DNA of 14,697 nt from Chromera velia (taxonomy: Eukaryota > Sar > Chromeraceae): positions 2,501 to 17,197 of the forward strand of contig JAHBMJ010002649.1 of the NCBI GenBank assembly GCA_018398765.1, written 5' to 3'. The notes under the pieces were generated by a model that saw nothing but the letters and a program-made list of their open reading frames with translations, had not been told where the DNA came from and did no database searches. Numbering within the stretch: the first letter of the stretch is position 1; every line of letters begins with the position of its first letter. A program made the position numbers and the translations under genes. Positions 7,601-12,365 of the stretch are shown one piece after another.

Positions 7601-8133
7601 GAAAGAAAGAACGAAAGAAAAAAAGAAAGAAAGAAAGAAAGAAAGAAAGAAAAAGTACACACAGGTGCACACAGAGAGAGGAAAATTAATTGTGGAGGAT
7701 CTGACTAGTGAAAGGCAGAAGATCAGAAAAAACATGAAGAGAGAGGACAGATACGTCAGATTGGTGGCTTCAGTTGATTTTCCTTCAGAGTGTCAAGAAA
7801 CCATTGATCTCTTCAGCTCTGTATGTGTCTATATACACTTTCTACTATCTCTCTCTCTCTCCATTTTTTTTTTCCTTCCTTGCCTCCTTTCTCCCTTTCT
7901 TTGGCGCTCGTATCCTGTTACCTTCTTTCCTCATTTTTCTGATAAATCTGGTTTCTTTTCGTTTGCGATTCTCTCTGCAGCTGGACAGTCGGATGCCGGA
8001 GCCCCTCCCCGAATCTTTTGTAAAGAAAATCTTCTCCGAGTTTGACCGACAGGAAAGGGGGGCCCTGAGTCTCGAAGACTTCTCAAGAGGATTCAGCGGA
8101 TTCTGGTAACGGCGAAACCAAAGAATGCTGGGG
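1..8133 (+). CDS. Tandem EF-hand repeat protein, multi-exon, 5' partial (gene overview)
   Basis: The sequence shows a chain of short open segments joined by GT-AG introns, almost all in phase 0. They encode about seven units (A-G), each with two EF-hands about 45 residues apart and a tail containing W-x-x-R. EF-hands bind Ca2+ through a 12-residue loop with ligands at 1, 3, 5, 7, 9 and 12. Canonical loops occur in A1, A2, B1, C1, D2 and F2; the others have lost ligands. No signal peptide, membrane segment or catalytic domain is visible, so the role is inferred only as calcium binding or sensing, or as a scaffold. The start lies upstream of the window. A TAA at 8107-8109 is either the true end or a nonsense mutation. 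I do not recognise a named orthologue. Exon limits were read by eye; the models for units E and F are the least certain. Confidence 0.72.
160..220 (+). repeat. (GCAG)n array starting at the donor of intron 1
   Basis: The intron begins GTCAGG and runs directly into about a dozen GGCA/GCAG tetranucleotides with a few interruptions. The array starts at the splice donor itself. An open frame through it encodes a Gln/Ala/Gly-rich repeat but does not match other units, so it is intronic. Confidence 0.8.
405..466 (+). repeat. Pyrimidine-rich (CCTT/CCCT)n tract in intron 1
   Basis: About 60 bases made almost only of C and T, arranged as CCTTCCTCCC-type repeats. It lies in the middle of intron 1 (160-690). 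The rest of the intron is T/C-rich and shows no supported exon. Confidence 0.75.
691..729 (+). CDS. Unit A exon 2: 13-residue helix exon (DHREIRQLILKIK)
   Basis: Preceded by a strong acceptor (TTTTTCCTCTTGCAG) and followed by donor GTGAGT. It is exactly 39 bases, phase 0 at both ends. Its first four residues, DHRE, complete the EF loop started in exon 1, with E at loop position 12. Exons of the same length and pattern occur at 2635, 3976 and 7505. Confidence 0.75.
775..860 (+). repeat. Imperfect GACT/TGAC/GAAT tetranucleotide run in intron 2
   Basis: Degenerate copies of GACT, TGAC and TGAG fill much of intron 2 (730-955), downstream of its GTGAGT donor. It looks like a decayed tetranucleotide microsatellite. 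Confidence 0.5.
956..1039 (+). CDS. Unit A exon 3: linker and first part of second EF-hand
   Basis: Acceptor ATGATGCAG, donor GTCTGT, 84 bases in phase 0. It encodes a short acidic linker, the L-P-x-x-F helix motif (ELPETFFQQV) and the first seven loop residues DPNGDGK. The loop is completed by VSKFE in exon 4, giving a canonical EF-hand (D1, N3, D5, K7, S9, E12). This is the only second EF-hand in the gene whose loop is clearly split by an intron. Confidence 0.72.
1331..1385 (+). repeat. Alternating (CG)n-(TG)n tract in intron 3
   Basis: CG dinucleotides run directly into TG dinucleotides with a few interruptions. Such alternating purine-pyrimidine tracts can adopt Z-DNA; that is a general property, not something shown here. 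Intron 3 spans 1040-1470 and has no other supported content. Confidence 0.8.
1471..1539 (+). CDS. Unit A exon 4: end of second EF loop and W-x-x-R tail
   Basis: Acceptor ATTCCTGCAG, donor GTGGGG, 69 bases, phase 0. It encodes VSKFE (loop residues 8-12), the exiting helix and the tail WTNRKLFYEK. The W-T-N-R motif recurs identically in unit D and in related form in every other unit. The donor is weaker than its neighbours but the reading frame stays consistent. Confidence 0.7.
1572..1660 (+). repeat. (TTTC)n microsatellite in intron 4
   Basis: About 88 bases of TTTC/CTTT tetranucleotides with very few interruptions, in intron 4 (1540-1871). A complementary (GAAA)n array lies in a later intron of the same gene, at 7581-7655. 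Confidence 0.9.
1872..2009 (+). CDS. Unit B exon 5: linker and first EF-hand up to loop residue 8
   Basis: Acceptor CATGCATGCAG, donor GTCAGT, 138 bases, phase 0. It encodes a Ser/Gly/Glu-rich linker, helix LQLLWRKF and loop residues DEDNSGTL. With ERDE from the next exon this gives ligands D1, D3, S5, T7, E9 and E12, a canonical loop. It is closely related to unit A exon 1 (DKDNSGEL). Confidence 0.78.
2010..2034 (+). repeat. (GTCA)n array beginning at the donor of intron 5
   Basis: Four GTCA copies (GTCAGTCAGTCAGTCAG) begin at the first intron base, then decay to GCCAGGCACAGAC. Each copy is itself a donor-like GTCAG. Confidence 0.8.
2352..2381 (+). repeat. (GGAC)n microsatellite in intron 5
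   Basis: Six to seven copies of GGAC/ACGG in the long intron 5 (2010-2634). Other open frames in this intron do not resemble the unit pattern and no exon is supported there. Confidence 0.85.
2635..2673 (+). CDS. Unit B exon 6: 13-residue helix exon (ERDELRRMLQDLA)
   Basis: Acceptor TGCTCTGCAG, donor GTATGT, exactly 39 bases, phase 0. It completes the EF loop of exon 5 with ERDE and forms the exiting helix with the L-R-x-x-L pattern shared with exons at 691, 3976 and 7505. Confidence 0.78.
2950..3093 (+). CDS. Unit B exon 7: second EF-hand and W-x-x-R tail, fused
   Basis: Acceptor CTTATTGCAG, donor GTGAGA, 144 bases, phase 0. It corresponds to exons 3 and 4 of unit A without the intron inside the loop. 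The loop DPHETGKIDWGS has D1, T5 and D9 but Ser instead of Glu at position 12, so calcium binding is probably weak or lost. The tail NQFWGYRQYE keeps W-x-x-R. Confidence 0.75.
3094..3514 (+). other. Intron 7, no other feature seen
   Basis: A 421-base intron from GTGAGA to a GTGCAG acceptor. An open frame continues from 3272 into the next exon, but the part before 3515 does not match any unit and contains several weaker acceptors. I see no second gene in it. Confidence 0.5.
3515..3616 (+). CDS. Unit C exon 8: first EF-hand up to loop residue 8
   Basis: Acceptor TTCGTGCAG, donor GTGAGT, 102 bases, phase 0. It encodes a short linker (EPVDLPDGG), helix LKALWDKF and loop residues DRDQSGSL. The next exon supplies SRFE. 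Ligands are D1, D3, S5, S7, S9 and E12, a good loop. A longer exon is possible because the frame stays open upstream, but this acceptor fits the length of the other units best. Confidence 0.72.
3976..4014 (+). CDS. Unit C exon 9: 13-residue helix exon (SRFELRKLLENLH)
   Basis: Strong acceptor (TGCTTCTTCTTGCAG), donor GTGAGT, exactly 39 bases, phase 0. It completes the EF loop of exon 8 and matches the L-R-x-L-L helix pattern. Confidence 0.8.
4015..4080 (+). repeat. GTGA/GTCA tetranucleotide run starting at the donor of intron 9
   Basis: The intron opens with GTGAGTGTGTGAGTGAG and continues as GTCAGTCAGTGAGG and GAGTGAGTAAG. Donor-like GTGAG and GTCAG words repeat for about 65 bases. Confidence 0.75.
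4362..4386 (+). repeat. (GCAT)n array running into the acceptor of intron 9
   Basis: About six copies of TGCA/GCAT end in ATGCAG, the acceptor of exon 10. A shorter CATGCATGCAG forms the acceptor of exon 5. The array replaces the usual polypyrimidine tract next to the splice site. Confidence 0.85.
4387..4572 (+). CDS. Unit C exon 10: second (degenerate) EF-hand, W-x-x-R tail and extension
   Basis: Acceptor from the GCAT array, donor GTAAAC, 186 bases, phase 0. It encodes an acidic linker, the helix before the loop (YVQRVFGAL), loop DPQDRGQIAFLD (ligands weak, Asp at 12) and the tail PGLWEGREKLLG with W-x-x-R. An Ala/Glu-rich extension follows. There is no intron in the loop, unlike unit A. 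Confidence 0.75.
4831..4914 (+). CDS. Unit D exon 11: first EF-hand, degenerate
   Basis: Acceptor CGAATGCAG, donor GTCAGT, 84 bases, phase 0. It encodes ELERVWNSF followed by SGDDGMM. Compared with other units, one loop residue is missing and D1 is Ser, so calcium binding is unlikely. The intron lies at the same homologous position as in units A-C and G. Confidence 0.7.
4990..5150 (+). repeat. TGTC/GTCC/GCCT-type tetranucleotide region in intron 11
   Basis: Intron 11 (4915-5301) starts with GTCAGTCAG. It then holds a long run of CTGTCTGTC, CCGTC and CTGCCTGC words, a diverged tetranucleotide satellite. Open frames through it give only Cys/Leu/Ser/Val-rich repeats. Confidence 0.7.
5302..5511 (+). 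CDS. Unit D exon 12: helix, canonical second EF-hand and W-x-x-R tail
   Basis: Acceptor ATGCACTGCAG, donor GTGAGT, 210 bases, phase 0. The 13-residue helix (DKRDVRMMLHHIQ), which is a separate 39-base exon in units A-C and G, is fused here to the second EF-hand. Loop DGDGDGLVSHVE is canonical. The tail NEFWTNRKERVE repeats W-T-N-R exactly as in unit A. The match across two exon arrangements supports the exon calls. Confidence 0.8.
5635..5904 (+). CDS. Unit E exon 13: degenerate first EF-hand, helix and L-P-x-x-Y segment (tentative)
   Basis: Acceptor GTGCTTGCAG, donor GTAAAT, 270 bases open in phase 0. Helix FQLGKLWLAF aligns with other units. The loop (CSPGENRHM) has no usual ligands. VSQESLRKT aligns with the helix exon but without the intron. 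LPDRYRACLKKQID aligns with the helix before the second loop (LPETFFQQVTEVLD in unit A). A Pro/His-rich insert from a CCCCCC-containing stretch lies between them. An alternative donor GTCAGC at 5710 fits the position used by other units, but no matching downstream exon was found. Confidence 0.45.
6105..6143 (+). CDS. Unit E exon 14: helix after second loop (TFEDFFLLVESIW)
   Basis: Acceptor GAGATGCAG after a long pyrimidine-rich stretch, donor GTCAGT, 39 bases, phase 0. It aligns with the F-E-x-F helix before the W-x-x-R motif in other units. The intron falls right after the Trp. The middle of the second loop cannot be placed with confidence. Confidence 0.45.
6251..6274 (+). CDS. Unit E exon 15: small exon completing W-x-x-R (VSARFAKT), tentative
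   Basis: Acceptor TTCCTCTTCAG, donor GTATAT, 24 bases, phase 0. V-S-A-R after the Trp of exon 14 resembles the W-Q-T-R of unit F. The frame remains open to 6379, just before a GTCAGT, so a longer exon of 129 bases is possible and might hold a decayed first EF-hand of unit F. Confidence 0.35.
6409..6447 (+). CDS. Possible unit F helix exon (39 bases, degenerate)
   Basis: After a TTCTGCAG acceptor there are exactly 39 phase-0 bases, followed by GCATGT, which could be a rare GC donor. Length and position fit the helix exon of other units. The sequence (KDKLSVHDFSHQQ) lacks the L-R-x-L-L pattern and Glu at loop position 12. The length match may be chance. Confidence 0.18.
6524..6679 (+). CDS. 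Unit F exon: canonical second EF-hand and W-x-x-R tail
   Basis: Acceptor CGGTTGCAG, donor GTCAGT, 156 bases, phase 0. It encodes the helix VFVDEVFEEI, the canonical loop DEDRSGLIEWSE (D1, D3, S5, L7, E9, E12) and the tail NNFWQTRTRRFDF. The stop TGA read straight through at 6686 lies after the donor GTCAGTTG, so splicing removes it. The first EF-hand of this unit is missing or unrecognisable. Confidence 0.72.
6680..7091 (+). other. Intron between units F and G, no exon seen
   Basis: A 412-base intron starting GTCAGTTG, with GAATGAATGA words nearby. It has a perfect 16-base A7-CG-T7 palindrome at 6790-6805 and ends in CCCTCAG. No open segment resembles a unit. Confidence 0.55.
7092..7178 (+). 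CDS. Unit G first EF-hand exon up to loop residue 8
   Basis: Acceptor TTGCCCTCAG, donor GTCAGT, 87 bases, phase 0. It encodes a Pro/Val linker (EVLPVPSPLNQ), helix IGKIFFAL and loop residues DSRGDEML. With TVDE from the next exon the ligands are D1, R3, D5, M7, T9 and E12, so binding is doubtful. The start of this exon resembles a stub at 9612. Confidence 0.72.
7179..7222 (+). repeat. Diverged (GTCA)n run starting at the donor of a unit G intron
   Basis: GTCAGTCGATCAGTGG begins at the donor and continues to CTCAGTCAGTCAGCAGG. Donor-like GTCAG words recur for about 40 bases. The rest of the intron (to 7504) has no supported exon. Confidence 0.65.
7505..7543 (+). CDS. Unit G helix exon (TVDEMRAMIEKFR)
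   Basis: Acceptor GCGTGTGCAG, donor GTCTGT, exactly 39 bases, phase 0. It completes the EF loop with TVDE (Glu at 12) and forms the M-R-x-M-I helix. This is the fourth clear member of the 39-base exon class. Confidence 0.75.
7581..7655 (+). repeat. (GAAA)n microsatellite in a unit G intron
   Basis: About 75 bases of GAAA/AAAG tetranucleotides in the intron 7544-7980. It is the complement of the (TTTC)n array at 1572-1660. The downstream half of the intron is pyrimidine-rich and ends in CTCTCTGCAG. Confidence 0.9.
7981..8133 (+). CDS. Unit G second EF-hand exon with in-frame TAA inside the W-x-x-R motif
   Basis: Acceptor TTCTCTCTGCAG, phase 0. It encodes PLPESFVKKIFSEF and the degenerate loop DRQERGALSLED, then GFSGFW. 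Next comes TAA (8107-8109), then eight more codons (RRNQRMLG) ending exactly at a phase-0 GTGAGT donor (8134). The codons after the stop supply the Arg of W-x-x-R and bring the exon to the usual length. So the TAA looks like a mutation inside a normal exon, or a stop that ended the protein recently. Translation by the standard code ends at 8109. Confidence 0.7.
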
Positions 8134-8418
8134 GTGAGTTGATGCTGCTCCTTTACTGCTTGATATAGCACTGCCGTACCTGAAAGCGTTAGCCGTGCGT
8201 TCAAAGAGAAACCGTGAAAATTCACATACCTGGTATCTCCTTCTCCCTGGTTAACACCTGACGAGAACGCATAGACCCCCGACTGTCTTTTGTCATTTGA
8301 GTCTTCTGATCAAATTGGCGCTCTTCTCTTGTCCCCAAGATCCATCCAGATGAAAAAGGTGGAAAGATGGTGTGATCATACGTTTATGAATGAATGCAAA
8401 ACGACGACGTTCATGCAG

Positions 8419-8703
8419 GCTCTGGCTGCACTGGACGAGGAGGCGCCCTCTCCAGGCCCCCCCCCCACGTTTGTGAACGTCCTCCCGATCCCGCAACCCC
8501 GGCTGGGGGCACGTCGAGTGAGGGAGATGCTGGACTTCTGCGCAGGGAGCCCTTTGGCCCTCTACGCGCCTCCTCGGACTGGAAAGGAGGGATGTGCGGG
8601 GCTCCCTCCCACCACAGTGATCGGAGTCCGGTGGGAGGCTGGGAAGAAGAAGATGGTCTCGGCAGAGACGTCAGAAGAGCTGGAGAAGCTTCGGCAGTTC
8701 AAT
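8419..8703 (+). CDS. Non-EF exon: Pro-rich, then basic segment, unknown function
   Basis: Acceptor CGTTCATGCAG, donor GTAAGT (consensus), 285 bases in phase 0. It encodes 95 residues: a Pro-rich start, a segment RRVREMLDFC, a Gly/Pro/Thr-rich middle and a Glu/Lys-rich end (EELEKLRQF). It has no EF-hand and I recognise no domain. It follows intron 8134-8418, so it may continue the EF-hand gene past the TAA. Alternatively it belongs to a second gene: in-frame ATGs at 8290, 8350 and 8413 are open into it. Confidence 0.5.
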
Positions 8704-9230
8704 GTAAGTCTGCGCAAGAGAAAACAATTTAGCAGTCTCGGAAAGACCCTCAATTTTCACTTGTGCGAGAATCGAGTCAAAAGATGCTCTCAAGGGAGCT
8801 GTGTATTCAGTTGTTGCTTTGTACTGGAGGCGATCCGGATCCCTGAATTGTTCTCGAGATGCATTTTGATACTGACACGTATATACATGCACGCCCTCTT
8901 ATCACCAGACTGCCTTTGTGTTATCTTTTTTGGACATCGATGAGCTGTCTGTCTGCATCTCTTCTGTCAGCCCGAAACCTCTTTTTTCTCTGGATGTTTC
9001 GCATCTGGATGAATTGACAGGAAGTAGGTGTGCTGGACAGCACATGAACCGTGCAACGTGACAGCCGCCTGCTGCTCTTCCAAGAGCATTGCCGTTCATT
9101 CATTCTTCTGCATTTTGAATGAGTGCACTCCATCTCAATCAGTTGGCATCATCTGGATGTATGGATGGATGTGCGATGTGCAGCCTCCCTTCTGGCATCC
9201 TCGAGGAGCACTTGATAGGTGCGTGTCCTC

Positions 9231-9265
<35 letters not shown>

Positions 9266-9455
9266 ACAGTTTGCATGTGTCCATCGACGATGGAGAAGCG
9301 GACTCAGAAAGAGACAGGGAGAGAGAGGAAAAGGCAGATTTTATTCAACCTGTCGACAATTCCTATGATGACACAGCCGTTTCTCTAAATCCATGAGCCC
9401 TCAGTGACAGCCAGGAAGGAACTTTTGAAAGGCGTTGATTGGGGGAAATTTGCAG
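8704..9455 (+). other. Unresolved stretch, probable intron sequence
   Basis: It begins with GTAAGT and contains several CAG acceptors, a (GT)n run and an acidic open frame around 9288-9393 that ends in TGA at 9394-9396. None of the candidate exons keeps phase 0 with both neighbours, so I call none. Confidence 0.4.
9233..9261 (+). repeat. (GT)n dinucleotide repeat
   Basis: About fourteen uninterrupted GT units between ACAT and GAATGACAG, within probable intron sequence. Confidence 0.9.
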
Positions 9456-9698
9456 GCAGCCAAGAAGAATCAGTCTCAATCATATTTTCTTCCATCTCAC
9501 CAAGTACCCGGGCAACCCGGCAGAGAGGCACAGACACCGTTAGACGTCAGACAGAGAGAGGCATTTGAAACTCTCGTCTTAATTGTTCCTCCCATGATGT
9601 GCAGATTCCCGGAAGTGCCTCCTGTTCCTTCTCTGGTGCTTCCGGTTGAACAAGGTTGGTTAGACCAGGCCCGGGTGGGAAGACCAAAAGCTAGGTGA
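9456..9698 (+). CDS. Possible terminal exon with a stub of an EF-hand unit start
   Basis: Acceptor AATTTGCAG, then 80 codons and a TGA stop. It encodes a Gln/Pro-rich segment, then FPEVPPVPSLVLPVEQ and a short basic end. The bases coding EVPPVPS match the start of the unit G exon at 7092 (EVLPVPS) at 19 of 22 positions, but no EF-hand follows. An AATAAA lies 13 bases after the stop. It could be the real 3' end of the gene, a decayed eighth unit, or chance. Phase agrees with the exon at 8419 only if intervening exons are also phase 0. Confidence 0.35.
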   Translation, partial: AAKKNQSQSYFLPSHQVPGQPGREAQTPLDVRQREAFETLVLIVPPMMCRFPEVPPVPSLVLPVEQGWLDQARVGRPKAR

Positions 9699-9711
9699 AA
9701 TTAATTGTATG

Positions 9712-9717
9712 AATAAA
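9712..9717 (+). promoter_or_regulatory. Candidate polyadenylation signal AATAAA
   Basis: AATAAA 13 bases after the TGA at 9696-9698, in a locally AT-rich context. It fits the end of the plus-strand transcript. This hexamer is common by chance in AT-rich DNA. Confidence 0.35.
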
Positions 9718-9720
9718 TAG

Positions 9721-10085
9721 CCTGCCAAACGAACGTACTTCTGCTTGGCCGAATGGATAGCGACTCACTCTTGTGCTTCTTTTTTTGCCGACTTGGAAGT
9801 TTTCCTTTCCGTCTCTCTGTTTCGTTTGATCAAGTGACAGACAGAAAGGCCTTTTAGATTTGTGTCACAAATGTTCAACGCGGGTGAAGTAGCGTGTTCA
9901 AAGAAAAGCAATCTCAACGGTCTTGACTTTCACGTCTGAGTGTCTTGTACATTTGGTGGTAAAGTCTTTTGTTTGCTTCTCAAGTGTTTTTCATACCCCC
10001 TTCATTTTTTCTTACAGATCTGAGGGCCGCACCCGGGTCACATGCAAAGTTTATGACTGCTTCAGCTTTTTACAGCCACCCTGAC
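9721..10085. other. Intergenic sequence, nothing coding seen
   Basis: No open frame of note on either strand and no unit similarity. One A-box-like stretch (TGGCCGAATGG) near 9748 has no convincing B box or cloverleaf. It separates the plus-strand gene from the AT-rich block. Confidence 0.5.
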
Positions 10086-10440
10086 CGCCCAATTATGCAA
10101 AAAAACTTCCTATCTGGAAGACATTGAGAAAATGTACAATAAAAACTGTTTGAAAAATAAAAAAATAAAACTTTGATCTACTAAAATTAACTATAATTGG
10201 TATTTAGATTTAAAACCTTTAAGTTTTTGAATATTTATACCCTAAAATACAGCTTTGTCACGCCTTTGTACACTATATAACTTCTAGACTCAGTTTTTAA
10301 TGTAAAAAAAAACCTAGAAAAAAATATTCCAAATTGTTCCAAATTTAGAATATCAAGTCCGGATTCCAAATTGCCAATTGGCTAGCCAATTGGGAATACC
10401 AATTCTAAGTCTTCTAATTACTCCCAAATACAATAAGGTA
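10086..10440. other. AT-rich block on the 3' side of the retroelement
   Basis: Strong shift to A/T with homopolymer A and T runs. It contains duplicated ATTCCAAATTG words (10325, 10363) and a perfect 20-base palindrome. It ends at a G8 run (10444-10451). It may be the retroelement's 3' untranslated region, an older element into which it inserted, or host intergenic DNA. A similar AT-rich block lies on the other side of the element (14341-14590). Confidence 0.5.
10374..10393. repeat. Perfect 20-base palindrome in the AT-rich block
   Basis: Two CCAATTGG halves around CTAG make a fully self-complementary 20-mer, with looser symmetry of TTCC/GGAA words outside it. Confidence 0.85.
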
Positions 10441-10456
10441 TAGGGGGGGGCATTGA

Positions 10457-10653
10457 CTTAAAGTTTGTTCCTAGTGTTTGGCCTATACGTCTTTCATCTC
10501 TTCCTTCTGTCCTGGTTACTGCTCTCACTGCTAGCTCTCTCTCTCATGCGACCTCATACTTGACGCTCCTCCATCTGAATGCCTTCTTCAGCATTTGCTA
10601 AGTACATCCTACCCCTCAGTCATGACCAGTGCACTGCCTACTCCTGCTTCCTC
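10457..10653 (-). other. Retroelement 3' noncoding sequence
   Basis: No open frame matches the element past the TAG at 10654. The stretch is CT-rich on the plus strand and runs to the G8 run at 10444-10451. No poly-A tail is visible on the minus strand. Confidence 0.4.
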
Positions 10654-10929
10654 CTAGCCCTCCTCCTGCACTCCTCTGCTCCCCCAAATGCATGCGCTTG
10701 CCACTTTTAGATGGGCAATCTGCAGTCGGGCTCGGATCCGGCCGCACGTCTTACTCACGTGTTGCCCCCATTTCTCACTCAATCGCTCTGCCACCCTCTT
10801 CAAAAACATCTTTGCCTCCCCCTCCATCGTCCCATCGACCGCACTCATGAGTGGAGTGAAGTCGCACCCTCTGTCCGCGCTTGCCTGCCCATGTTTCCTC
10901 TTTTTTTCTTCTGCGGCTGCTTTGAGGGC
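10654..10929 (-). pseudogene. C-terminal tail of the retroelement protein
   Basis: Same frame, after the TAA at 10930. It encodes a basic helix ([11 protein letters not shown]), then [33 protein letters not shown] and a segment with [11 protein letters not shown] and CIWGSRG, ending at TAG 10654-10656. The order F-x-P-L, acidic turn, R-L-A-E-x-x-S-E-K, R-x-R-L and C-x-x-G-S-R is, to my knowledge, the typical C-terminal end of this protein family. Confidence 0.6.
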
Positions 10930-11346
<417 letters not shown>

Positions 11347-11670
11347 TCATGACTGCCTCTTTTCTTTTGACTGCCTGACTTCCTCATACTGGTCCTCACT
11401 GGCTACCTGCCCTGACTGGCTGCCTAACCTCTCCCACTCCTTCTCTACTGCTTCTTTTACTGCTTCTTTGTGGGCTGCCTTTGCCTTCTGCCCCCTCTTC
11501 ACGTACTCATCTGCGTCTATGTCCTCTCCTCGAAGGATGGCCTCTGTGATCGCTTCACTGGCTGCGGCTGAGGTCTTGTAGTCCCTGTCTGCTGTTTCGG
11601 TGGGTTTGGGGATGCCTAGGCCTAGCAGTCGGACCGGAAGGGCGGTAACGTCTCTCAGCCATACGTCGTG
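11347..11670 (-). pseudogene. Retroelement connector segment between two nonsense codons
   Basis: In frame with its neighbours, it encodes LPVRLLGLGIPKPTE, then a helical, highly charged stretch (YVKRGQKAKAAHKEAVKEA) and ends at TGA 11347-11349. The L-G-L-G-I-P motif is typical after the thumb in this family. The charged part looks like a coiled coil or spacer. Confidence 0.6.
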
Positions 11671-12099
11671 TTAGGTGGGGGGCCCTCCATTCCGTCGTCC
11701 TTTCATCAGGGCGGGGATGAGGCGGTCTCTGATCATGCCTTCCAGCTGCCCCATCTGTCCCTCCGCCCCTGGCACTACCCGTGCCACAAACTTCCATTCG
11801 TGCTGCAGGGATTTTGAACAGGCTGCGTATGCTTCGTATGGGGCGAATTCTGCTGCTGTTGCGACTCTCTTCATGCTTCCGGCCCACTCCTTCACCTTCT
11901 TCTGCACCCATTTCTCTCTATGTGCATCCGTACCTACGTGCCCCCCTAGGAGACGTGTCCCCTCTACTATCTGCAGGTCGGGGAACTCTGCAAAGATCTC
12001 CTTGGCTTTCTGCAGAAATTGCGGGAGCACTGCAAGGATCAACTTGTCCACCTCCACTACATACCCTGCCGCGGGCCTCCTCTTGACTAACTCGCGCAG
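11671..12099 (-). pseudogene. Region after YADD: thumb-like domain of the retroelement protein
   Basis: It continues in the same frame after the TAG at 12100. It contains VDKLILAVLPQ, RLLGGHVGT, YAACSKSLQHEWKFVARV and IRDRLIPALM, a succession typical of the segment after motif C in this family. The frame ends at TAA 11671-11673 and the next segment continues in the same frame, so that TAA is also a nonsense mutation. Confidence 0.7.
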
Positions 12100-12365
12100 C
12101 TATGCTCGCAGCTGGCGTAACCAGCCGGTATTGGACGCGTCATCCGCATACCAGAGCTGGTGCCAGTATCTCTGGGGCAGATCGGGCTCCTGCTGTTGTT
12201 GCTTTTTCTTCTCCGTTCCGGCTGCTACCCCTGCATTCCATCTGTCCGCTATGAAAAACCAGTCGCTTCCGTTTCGGGCCAACGCGGAGGTGGCTGAAGA
12301 GGGCGATGCTGTGCAGTGCGAATTGCCAAGGGGTGGGGCGGGTGAGCGAGCTGAGGGGTGGTCCG

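Noticed and set aside
8107-8109. Reassignment of TAA to Gln as in ciliates
   Set aside because: It would fit W-Q-R-R in unit G, but this single codon is the only in-frame stop in the exons, and the retroelement shows all three stops as lesions. The base composition and long introns also do not fit a ciliate.
9298-9396. Acidic segment as an exon between 8703 and 9456
   Set aside because: The composition is protein-like, but the nearest acceptor gives the wrong phase and the frame ends in a stop.
6380-9604. Two possible 29-base introns at 6380-6408 and 9576-9604
   Set aside because: Both have GT...CAG ends, but all supported introns here are above 100 bases. The second can simply be read through, and the first joins only weakly supported exons.
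9740-9840. tRNA or tRNA-derived SINE suggested by TGGCCGAATGG
   Set aside because: It resembles an A box, but no B box lies at the right distance and no acceptor, anticodon or T stem can be drawn.
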